From Trogon surrucura (taxonomy: Eukaryota; Chordata; Aves; Trogoniformes; Trogonidae), in assembly GCA_020746105.1 (NCBI GenBank), contig CM036617.1, positions 161,952,912 to 162,016,911 on the forward strand: a stretch of DNA of 64,000 bases, read 5' to 3'. Position numbers and translations under genes: made by a program. The notes below the pieces were generated by a model. It made no database searches and was not told the DNA's origin. It saw only the letters and a program-made list of their open reading frames with translations. Below, in pieces: positions 36,678-48,900 of the stretch (its first letter is position 1; every line of letters begins with the position of its first letter).

Positions 36678-36918
36678 TAATCAGTTTAACTCCAAAATAA
36701 ATAATGCAAAGCATGTGTCATAGGTTCCCCTCTGAGTCTGCTTGTTTCTGCCCCATACAGCCTTTCCTCTGCCTCCCCACATTGTCTTCATCCCCACCCA
36801 GGACAAAATTGCCCTTGTCAGAGCTCAAATCACGTTTCAACAGAACTGGATGGTGTTTAGCCTTCAGAGTCACATTATTGATTTGAAGTTCATGTTGAAA
36901 AAGGGTCTCTCTTCTCCT

Positions 36919-39900
36919 TTAGTGTTTGTAGTGGACATCAGTAGAAATCAACACATAGCCCTATGGGGAGAAGAACAGTCACTGAAGTGCTATGAATTAA
37001 AAAATGAAGGGTGTTTTTTTTTTTGTCTTGGGGTTGTGGTTTTTTGTTTTTTTTTACATTCAACTTGAACCTGACGTTAAAGGTCAGAAAATCTGCTGTA
37101 AACAGATGAGCCTTGAAAGTAACAAGTTTTAAGCTCTATCCTTTGAATTTTGCAAAAGCACCATGCTAGCAACAGAAGGGACAGCTAAAGATCATACAGC
37201 CTACACAGGAAAGTTCATCTGAGCATTGAGGCAACTAGGCAGTTTTCACAAGTTAGGATTTTTTACCTAATTTGAGCCACTTAAGTGTTAGTTATCTACT
37301 CTAAACTTGTCCTTAAGACTTTGCCCGTTGTTAGCTCATACAGAGCAATGAGCCCATCACAGTCTAATGTGGTTATCTATGGAAAGTGGGAAGTAATGTC
37401 TGTCTTCCTACTGACCACAAGCCATAAACAAGGATTTGAGGCTGTCTCTGCAAAGCTGAAAATCATTGGGAAGCTGGTAAGGAAGTGGAGAAATGTAACC
37501 AACTTTGGTGAGTTCATTTGTCAGCGATGTCCTTGTACTGAGGGATTGGGCTGGGAAGTGTTGTGAGGAGCACAGAATATGGCCCAATGTGGAGAAGAAC
37601 ACCACAAGACAAAAACTATTTTCTGAGCTCACTAAATACTTTTGACAAATAGCCTCAACCATGGAACAGGTTGTCCAGAGAGGTGGTGGAGACCCCATCC
37701 CTGGAGACATTCAAGGTTAGGCTTGATGGGGCTCTGAGCAACCTGATCTAAAGATGTCCCTGCTCACTACAGGGAGGTTGGACTAGATGACCTTTAAAAG
37801 TCCCTTCCAGCCCAACACATCCTATGGTTCTATGATTATCACCAATTATTAACAAAATCCAGCCATTCTAGGTGCACAGAATTGGATTCACCTTCCTCTC
37901 ATATTTCAGCTATTGCTGTTAAATTCAGCAGGACTGTGTGGCTAGCAAAAACTAATTTGATTTGTGTCCTGGTTTGAACTAAACGGAACCATTTCTGTTC
38001 AGTGATTTTTGGCCAAAATTGAATTAAATGTTGAAAGGTAAAGCTCAACTGCAAATTAAAAGGCTGAGCAAGCTGTGCATTTGATCACTCCACGGTTATG
38101 TATTTAATGTAGCTTTAGCTTCTCAAAGAAAGATAAATCAGTTTCTAATAGGATTTTACCATTATTACAGATCTCATTTTAAACCCAGAGCTTTTTACTG
38201 CTCAAATCCAGTAAGTTTCTTTTACAGACAAGCAAGATAGAAAAAATGCCAAGGCAAAAAAAAAGTAAATCTCACCTGTACAATTGTAATGTGAGGTCTC
38301 ATCAACGTAACATTGGCCAGATTGGGAAGAGGGAATCCTTTTGACAGTTTAGCTTAAAAGACAAAAAGAGACAAGCACAATGACTTAGGTATGCATTGGA
38401 AAGGTAGTAAATACCTGCCCTTCAACAATCCTGTTTAGACGGGTATTTTTAGGTCTTTTAAAACAATTAACTTCTTAGTCTTCACAAGCAACCCTGGGAG
38501 GTAGACACCTCATTTACCAATGGGGAAAAAGGAATTACAGATGCTTTTCTCTTGGCAGAGTGTTGCAGCCAAACCAAGACATTTCGTGCTCAACACATTA
38601 TGTACTCGGTGTTTTGCCCCTAGTGACCTGGGGGATTGTTAGCACAGCTCTAGCATCATTAGGACCTGTTCCCCTTTGTCTCAAGTAAGGAAAGTGAAGT
38701 TCATCCCAGTACAAAGGGCTGGCACAAAGGTATGTCTCCCTCCAGGGCCTTAAATAAGATTTATGAGAGGCAAAAGCCCTGTGCTGGTCTAATAAAGAAG
38801 AATACATTCCACAGACAGTGGCCTCAGGCAGGTGTGCAGGCTAGAGAGCCCTGATGCATCAGGGCCACCTTGAGTGAGACAAAGGCAGATGAACTATGAG
38901 CTTCCGAGCCCTTTTTGCAGAACGGTGCCAGTGAGAGTGTGCACTTACACCCCTACAGATCAATCTTCCCCTTCCACTGTTTAACTTGAGTGGAAAATGA
39001 GCATCAGCCAGTAATGCGAACTGGAAACTGAAGCAGAAAGTCAGTAGAGATTCCTAGAATCACCCACTCTGCCAGAAGCTTTTAGCTTAGAAATTCAGCC
39101 TTACCATTAGCTGGTGGAATGACCTCAGTCTGTAAAATGTAAGAAAGGATGTTCTCCAGAAGTGAGATCTGCCACAAAGAAAAAAAACTGAGTTAGCCAT
39201 CACTTCCTGTTAGTGGTAGAACTGTCATGCCCTAATCCTGGATGGTGTTAGTAGGCTCATGTTCAACTTTCAGCTCTCATTTGTCTCAAAAGTCATAAGC
39301 TCAAGTGACCTTTGGATCTTAAGTCTCTGGAATGATGCTGAGACAGTGAAATGCAAAAATGCAAATGGCTTTAATCATGCTTGGACATCCCTTTCTTTTA
39401 AAACAGTCTATTTCCTTTATTTGTGAAATAAATTATCACCAAAAGCAAAGCAGGACCAGAGCAGTTTTAATCATAGAATTGTCAGGGTTGAACCCCTTCT
39501 CCGCAGCTACTCTGAACTGATTGATTATCCTTAGAATTAAACGACTCTGTGGAGGCAGGGTTTCCCCCTGCAAGGCTACAAGTACACTATTTTAGGCATC
39601 TGAGACTAGTATTCTGGCGCCTGTCAAGCATCTGCAATGAGCACCGGTGCACCACATCGAGTGCCTCAGTCCTGCATCTCTTCGCTTAGGCAGCATGCTC
39701 CTCCATCTGCTGCTGCAGTTCAGGTTACTGCTGTGATTTTCACTGCTAGGATTAGAGAAATCTCTCTGCTGACTGATGAAATACAATACAGAATATCTCA
39801 TTTTTCATAGCACTAACTTACCCCAAAGAATGTATTTTTATGTCCACAGCAGAGAGGTGGCTGCCAGAAGATGGTGAAAAGAGCTACTCAGGAATGAAGC

Positions 39901-42900
39901 CAAATGATTTAGAAATACCAATGAAGTGTGGCTGCTTAGTCTTTGGCCTGGATATCACTGATATTCCTGGTTTGCATTTCTTATGTGCTTAAACTATCCA
40001 CTTACCTCAAAAAAGCCAACATTGGAGTGGGCTAGGGAGAACTGGAGCCTGAGGGAAAGAAGTGAAACAAGATGAGTCACTAGAAAGGATGAACATGCAT
40101 TATTTTAGTAATGTGCAGTCACTGCTGTAGAACTCCAGGCCTTAAACTTCTGTGAAGAGGCTTTGGAAACAGTCTATTTTACACAGCATATATGCCTCAT
40201 AGAGAAAGAGGTGATTTTCTTAGGGCATTGCTAAACGCTCATGCGAAGGAGTATGCTAGAAGGGCTGTAGGAAGCAGTGTGAGTGTGCTTCTCCACCTGT
40301 GCAGTATTTTGTAAATCCTGCTGACAATTGAGCATCAAGGACTTGCAGGCTCTCAGATATCCCACAAGGATTTCAGTACATCTACATAATGCTTTGATGT
40401 GGGCCTTACCGAGGTGGGAAGAAAAGTTCCACTCATCGTATGGTACTGCTGCTTATGGCTGTGTTACTAATATCTCTGTTTCCAAATTCAAATACTTATT
40501 CAATATATATTCAAGTATCCAAACATGTTATCGCAGGTTAGGCCTGGGCCAGTATTTAGTCAATACACATGTATCCAAAACATGATTTCTGAGTTTCACA
40601 GAACCAGCATTCCAGCTCTCAGCACACTCCAGATTTTTCTCTCTGAATGTTGCTGCAAATAAAATTCTAACAGCACTCTCCTCAGATTCCTAACATCTCT
40701 GCACTCTGACAAACTCCACGTATTCTGAACCCTATAACTGTCTTTCCAAGGGACCTTTGTGAAATCAGGGTCTCAATTCCCAGCTGTGAAGTCCTGGTAT
40801 CCAGAGCTTCTCTCTGTAAAATGTCATACACTAGACGTCTAAAATGCCCAAGCCTCTGGTCTCCAGCTTTCTGACCCTTGGGAATTGCAGTGCCTTAGCT
40901 GGAGAATCTCTGTTATAAGAATATCAGCGTAGGAGAACTGCAGAGGTCCAGATTCTTTACCACATCCTGGACCCCTCTTAACTTTCTTAGTCGCATAGGT
41001 GGGCTAGAAAGCAGTTGCATCTTACCAGCTGGAAAGTGATGAGGGAAGCTCTCAAATGATTCCTGGTTATCATATTTGGCCTGCACATTTCATTTATCTA
41101 GCTCAGAGGGGAGAGGAGATGTCAAGAGCAGAGAAGTCCAATGAGAAGACTGTCATGTAGCAATCCACAACTGGTAGGCAGTCTCTTGGGGACTGTGGCA
41201 GTTGTCAGAGAAGCTTCCTGACTCCTCTAAACTGTACAAGTACAGCCATATAGAGAATCAGAGAATCTAAGGCCGGTGAACTCACCAGCAAAACACGTTC
41301 ATTAAGTTATGGTTATCTGATCATGTGCCTAAACTGCTAATGTTGGGATTGTTAACGCTGTTTTCCAAGTGGCTGAAAATCCTTCCCATCCCAGGTTGAA
41401 TTACCTGTTCAAACATAGTGAGCCCATCAATTTCTGGTCAAATATATTGAGAGCAATGCTTGTGTTGGCTACCTGCAGAAGGAAGAAACCATAGATTACC
41501 AGACACAAAAAAAAATAGAACCCTTGCTGTGAAATAGTCACAAATACAGAAATACAGTCTTCTCAGTTATGTACAGAAGCTGTTTCATGTAACTCTTTCC
41601 CTAGCCCATGGCCCATGCCAGGCTGCACACAACACGTCTGCTTGTCCGAATGGCACTGACAAGAGCTGAAATGTGGGTAACGAGATTTCACTAATCAAAG
41701 ACATTTTCAGTTAAATGAACAAGTTACCAAGAGGCATGACTCATGCCTGCAAAACTGTCATTCCAGAGAACAAAACTTTGGTTAATCAGAGTCGCTATAT
41801 GTTTGGATTTTTGTCCATCTAGAGGAAAATGTCCTTCACCATAGAAATGTTGTACTGTAGCTTAAGTGAGGCCACATAGACACCACCTGTGACTAAGGGG
41901 AAATTGCATGTTTAAGTACTAGAAATCTGGCACTTTGCTTCTTGTACAGAATTTCAACATAAGGAATGAAAAAGTGAATTTAACCCTGAGATAAATGCCA
42001 GCTGGCTTGTTGTACTTACTATGTTCATTGTGAACAACGACTGGTTGGCTGAGTCTGGCAGAACAGCAAACACCTCCATGGAGCCCTGAATCTCTACCGT
42101 GAATGAATCCTGCTCTAAGCTGACAACAGGTATTTCAGTAGCCATTAGCTTCAACATCACTGGGTAGGGTGTAACTGAATATTTGGCTACCTGTAAGGTT
42201 CCAAGAAAAAAAAAAAGAGAGACACACAAACTTTTTTTTTTTTCTAAAACAGATGAGAATACCGCATTTTTTCATTTTGAACAATCATTTTGAAGTAATT
42301 CCTTAAGACAAGGTTAAGGGCAGCCGCTAACAAAAGCTGCTAACTTTCAAGCAAGCAGGAAGTAGAAGTTTTGTGTGGCAATAAATTAACAGTCTTGGCC
42401 TCATCAGGAATGTGGTGGAAAGTTCCTTTCACTCTAGGAATACAATTTCTTCTATATCACTTTAAGAAAAATTACTCATTTTTAAACATAGAAAAGGAAT
42501 GGAACAATGAATACAATGTTTAAGTCACACAATAAAAGAGCTCAGGAGTTATTCACTTTGAGATTCACCTATCTCATGAGAGAGATTCTTGCTTTGGACT
42601 GTCCTCAGAGGAGATTCACTCTGTCCATTGCCCGAAGAGCAAGTAGGCTCACCAAATGCATTACACAGAATAAAGCAGGTGGAGTATTAGCATCAACGCT
42701 TGTGGCATTTTACAGGTAAGACCATATGATGACTGCCCTTGAAACATTCTTAGATTTCTGAGGGAGGTACTTCATATCATTCAGGAAGCAAACAAGGATG
42801 TGAAATTGTCTGAACAATGACACTGATTTCATCCAACCTTGACATTCATGGCCTAGGGTCTCTTATGCTCATTTTTAGTTTTTCATTCTGTCTGAGAAGG

Positions 42901-45900
42901 CAGGTGGAAGCTATGCGTGCTTGTATTCTCTGTGCTGTTATATTAATCCTTCCACATAAAATAAATGGAAATCTTCCCTTGTCTGTTTCATAGTTGTAAA
43001 GTTTCCTGCCCATCTGGTAGCTCAGTTTCCTGCATGTGGCCACTATAGTCCCTTCCCAGGTCTTTACTGCATTCCTTTCTGCTAGTCAGTCACAGGCTAG
43101 CAGTGAAGTAAAGACAATTTATGCAGATTTGAGCAGGAGAAAGGTGTTATTTCTAAGCCGGGGCCCTCCCAGAAGTCTCTCAAAGCAGGACTCATGACTG
43201 GAAACTTTTTTCCTGGCTAGAGCTGGTTTTAAGTTGAAACAGCTGTGGCTTGGGCACAGCACCCAGAGTAAAGACTGATGCAGAGGATTCTGGACAAAGT
43301 TTGGTAACAGTGCAAGTCATTCAACAACTTGTGGATGTGGGAGGTGACAAGGCCTATCTGCTCTGCTGTTACAAGGCATACATGTGCCTGTTTCTACTAT
43401 GCAGGAGCCCTGCTAACCCTACAAGCCTTTGGGATACACCAGGAGCGAGGTGTTCATCACCCACACCGAATGGTTTCCTGCAAGTTCAGGAAAGTAACGA
43501 TACTCACCTCAGGGATGATACTGCCAAATATCTCTGTGCTTATATTAAAATAGTTGCAAGTCTGGAGGAAAAAAACAACACACAAAAGATGTGAGAAAAC
43601 AAATGAGTTTACCAGATTTGACCTTCACAGTCAGCTTTTCTCTAAATGCATTACTGTCATTTTGACCAATCTTCAATTTCCTACCTCTCAGAAATATTAA
43701 GAGACTCGGCGTACTTAGAGCTGATTCTCAGTAATAAATGCCAAAATACTTCCTGAGAAAGCAAATACTTAAAATCATTACAGTTTGGGCTACAGTCTCT
43801 AAGTTTTGGGCCTTACTGAACCTCCTGGAGACAAGCTAGCCAAATCTGCCAGCCTCTAAGCCACAGCTACTATATTTTCACATATGCTTTGCTTCCATGG
43901 GCCCTTTGGTACTTTTGATCTGTGAAGAACCCTCAAGAGCCACTTAGGCTGTTAAATTCCCCGCAGTAGATCCTTTGTCCATGTCAGAAAAGTCAGTGCC
44001 TCAGGTCTACACACCCCTCCTTTTTTGTACAAATTAACCAGTATTTGATACCTTGCTCAGTGGAACTCTGCACCCCTGGATGTGGCCTGAAGCATCTATA
44101 TAGGGCTTAAATAAAAGAGCATAACAACACACTAGTGTTTATGATCTACTGTCTCTGGACTTCACAGGTCAATTAGCAGCTTTATATGGCCACATACTGA
44201 CAACTGTCAGGTCAAAGCCCCACCTTGGAGCCCCTCTGGCCCCATTCCTCTGTGTCCTACTCACCTCCTCTGCAATGGTGATGTTAAAGGCCCCTGCAGT
44301 GTAGTAAGCAAATGAGGAGGTCTGAAAGAAATACTCAGAGAAGGCAAGGTAGAGCATGGAGTCACTTCGGTCTGGAATAGCGAAAGGGACAGCCATGTAG
44401 GGAGGGCCAGTATAGTTTCCAGCTGGATAGACGATCCCCTGAAAGGTATTGGCAGGGATTAAAATAATCAGAGTCAAAATATGCCTTTCGTATGACTGCA
44501 GATGATTAATGCTACTTTCCTTTCCCTTGCTCAAGCTATTCTCTCAGCGTATAAATGAATACATAGGCTTTGTAGTATACCCTGAAGACTTGGTGCTTTC
44601 AAGCACCAAGTGAAGACAAGTTCTGGAGATTGGACACCTTCACAGAGGACATCTGAGATCTGTCTTTTGAGATGCTGATCACCTACTGAAGACAGTCTAC
44701 CACCTTGGCAAACAAAAGCTCTAATTTAAGGGCTTACATATTACACGAAGAGCATGACTAAAGGCCCTCCTTATTAAAAAGCCTTACTTTCTCCTTTCCC
44801 TACCTCTAGGAATTTAAATCTGAGAACTGCTGCCTAGAGCTATGTAGTGGTCTCACTTCCAAATGCATCCAGATTAAACAAAAAGGAAAAACTAATTTTA
44901 AGTGATGATGGTGCTCAGAGGTTAAGTCTTTTTATATCCTTTTTAGTAGTTCCCTCTTTCTGTTTTATTTCAAATGTATTTTAAGTCTCTGTATTTTCTG
45001 AGCACCTCCCCATTTATGTTCAAATTTTGTGTTGCCTCTTAAGAAGTATCAAAACGATTAAAGTGCTGAGTTGCTTTGCCTATGACCTCCCCCTTCAATC
45101 CTCACTTGCTGGATTTAATAGTTACTCACTTTGTATTTTTCCTCCACATTGCATCTTATGTGGGAGAATAGCCTTGTAAACAGGCATGACATTACCTTTT
45201 TAGCCTACCTCAGATCCCTGCTTGAAATCTAGTTGCTACAATACCCAGAACTTGACAGCAGCTCCAGAGCTGGTATGCTGAGACCAGTGTCTGCCATACT
45301 GATGGGTACTAGCTTTTTGTTACTCTGTGTTCTCACCACTTTTATTTCCCTGTTTTCTCTTGTTAATACTTGTAAGATCTTTGTGACAAGACTGTCTTTT
45401 TGTTCTCCATTTGCAGAGCACCTAGCATAAGGCATCTTAAACTTAATTAAGGATATTAGATACTATGATGAGAACTACCTTCAACCAAATTACCTTACAG
45501 AGAATGACAAGTAAGTCATTCTGGAATTAGGAACTAGCCCGATTTTAGCTTCAATACATAATGAGATTTTTTTCCTTTATTTGAAAGAAACTTTCAGGCC
45601 TTCAAACTCAGCAACACTCCTTGGGCTCCCTTGTTTTTTTCAAGGGTCTAATGTCTCCCCATTCAAGGTGCCAGAATTCTTGCTCTTTCCTCTCTCATCT
45701 GACAGCAGACACATCTAGTTAGTGCAATGTGTAGAAATCTTCCCCTGATTGATTGAACAAAGAAGTCCCATATATTAATCAGCAGCAAGAGAATGATAAA
45801 GTTGGATACCTTTTTTCCTCTCCTTTTTTCCCCCCTGTAACATGCTTAGTCAACTTTTACTGCTCTCTATTTGCTCTAACCAATTGAAAAGCAATTAGAA

Positions 45901-48900
45901 GAGAGGATGTGGCATTTTACAACAGGATTGTTAAAAATTATTACAATAAGAAATGCAATAGTGCTTTGAAATGTCTTCTCAGATAATCAGATACTTCACA
46001 ACAGCAAACGTGTTTATCTTAGAAAGCAGATCATACAATAATAAAACCCAAAGCAATCTTGGCAAATAGCACTACAGGTAATTACCTTTAAGTCCAGGTC
46101 AATGAATGGTTGGAATACTGCTGGCAAGCTATTTAAGGAGTAGTCTACTTCAGCCAAATCATCAACTGGCATTAGGTCTGTAAGGGTGGTAGGCAAGACA
46201 AAACACCCAATATTACAAAAAAAACATAAAAAGAATTTTGTGTATACTTAAAACTAAGTCAGTTCCTGAAGAATGACACACATTGTACCAATGAGTAGGG
46301 AAAACACAACCAGGGACCTCTTAACAAGCATTCTGATCTAAGGCTTAATGTTGCTACTGGCACCTTCTTTAGTTAGTCTAAAGTTTTCTCATAGTGGAAA
46401 AGTGTATGTGGTTTAACCAAAAAATAAGAAATGACCATATCAGTGCTATAGGGAATAAGTAGGTGTTGGGACTTCTTGTCAAGCAGTTCTGAGAGCATTG
46501 AGAGTGTCTCTAACTTGCAAATACTTTCCCAGAAAGGTGGGTGCCTCATGTGCTTAGGTCCTTTTGTTTTGCATATGGTATCTGCCTAACACTTTAGATG
46601 TCTTAAACACCTGCAAATCTAATCCAAAATGGTTAAAATGAGAATTTTTTTTTATTTATTTTTTTACAAAAGAGCTTTTTCATTTTGGCTTTGGCAAACC
46701 TGATAAATAAGCCAGTAAATTTTCAGTTTCTAGGCAGGCCAGGATATCAGGCTTCAGCTTATAAAGCACTGTGTGTGCAGGAGGACTCAGAGCATGGGAG
46801 GGAGGGAGGGAGGGAAAACTGCCTTAGCATCAGTGCTGTGTGGCCTCTAAGTGGCATTTCTGACAACAGAAGTGCATACTGCCATATTTGCAAGTTGAGA
46901 ATGGCTCCCAAATCCTTGGCTTCTGAGAAACACCCTTTTCTCAGGCCTGGTTGGAGAGGGTTTTGAGCAACCTGGTCTAGTAGGTGTCCCAGCCCATGGC
47001 AGGGAGGTTGGAACTAGATGATCTTTAAGGTCCTTTCCAAGCCAAATCATTCTATAATTCTACAATTCTGTAAGTACCACTCCCTTTATTTAACTCTGGT
47101 CTTGTAAGCAAGGGAGCAGACAGATCAGAGGGTCTGATACCACTCCTGGAGGCTTTGCTGACCAGCCGCTCTTAAGGAAGCTGCAGAATTTCACTTAACA
47201 GGACAGAGAAAGCAGAAGAAAAAAAGATACCACTAGTGGCTCACCATTCAGTGATCGGAGGTCTTCATCTATCAGCCGGATCCCGGATCTGATGTTGGGA
47301 CATGACTGTACAAAAGCACACTCAAGTTATGGCCTGATTAGTGTGGACCTGTAAGCACATCTTACCTGTGTGCTAGCAAGTCTTTCTGCTTATGTGACAC
47401 ACCCAGAGTATTTGTTTGTCAAAATGCCCAAACTAGCTTTTCTTCAGCTAATTGGTTCCCCAAGGTTTCTACGTGTTGCAATGTAAGCAAGTCCTGTGTC
47501 AGAGTTGCCTTTAGGCAACAAAGTGGAAAGTTGTCAAAGGCAGTCTCATGGGGGTGACAAAACCACAGCTTTCATAACACAAGGAGGAGCCAGAGGTTTC
47601 ACATTCATCTCACAGGAAAGATCCCTGTCCTGGGGCAGAACCACAGCCATCCTAAGCTCTGCCTCCTCTCAGAGGCTCTGGGCAGGTTGTCATCAGAATT
47701 ATACACCTCTTTGAAATGATGAGGTTTCCTGTTGGTACACAGTCAGAGACTTATTCTGCACTGGAATGGGGAAATACCTACATTTTCCAGCCCTACTGCT
47801 GCCTTGGTTGAACCTAGCTGTGGATTAGTTAATATCTTGGCCACGAACTTGGGACTAACTGGACGCATTTCTGTCTGGCAGAATGGTGACAGTGCTGATC
47901 AGACCAGAACAGGACTACATAATTTTTCTAGTTCTTCCTTTGCCAAGGTCACAACACTCTTGTAAAAGCCATACTCCTTAAACCCATCCCCTACACAATT
48001 TGAAAGGCTTACATTAGTGACCAAGCTCCTGTGAATGGGTTTCTTCAGATACTTGATAAAGAAGTTATGCAGGAAGCTAGAAGAAAGGAAGAGAGCAATT
48101 CATGGGTCAAGTACTATGATCATCAACAGGAAATCAGATATCTCTGCAGAACAGGAGTTTAATGGCCTCCGACTGTGTTATTTTAGTACACAAGGGAGCT
48201 TTCTGAAAGGTAACAACTATCAGGAGATAATTTCATGACTAGGCATCTCAGCAGTTAGGCTGAGTAGATTCGAGTATGTACAAACACAGAATAAATAAAT
48301 AGTCTTTGCACTAGGAAGTTCCAATACAAGTAAAAGAAACAAAAAAAAAAACAAGCCCCAAACCAGGTGACAAGTGTTCAGACAGTGAGAGAAATAGAAG
48401 AAAACAATGAAAAGTTTCATGGGGTTGTAACCAGAGGCACAGCAGTCTGGTTCCGTTGAATTTTGATAGCATTGTGACGAGGAGTACCTAAAGCATAGTC
48501 CAAGCACGTAACTTGTACCTAGAATTGAAGATTAGAGCAGTATTTGGGAATGCAGTGGGTGCTGAAGACGCACAAGGGGTTGTTTGATGCCACCTTTATC
48601 CTCCTACTCAAGTGACATTGTGCACAAATACAAAGACAAATGTCAATTTTGGCCATTTTAACACTAGATTGCAGCCCCAGTTCTCATTTGTCATGCCTAT
48701 AGATGCCTAAAAGCAATTCTGGGTGTCCTATTTTGTGAAGTTGTCTCTGTGCCCTACACTGACAGTTATTTTCTCCAAGAGTGTATACAGAACTCTTCCA
48801 CTTACCCACTTTTTCCATTCAGCTTGATGTCTATATCACCAGGAGTTGTCCGGCAGCTAGTAAGTGATATTGATGTATGACCTGTATTATCCAGTGGTGT

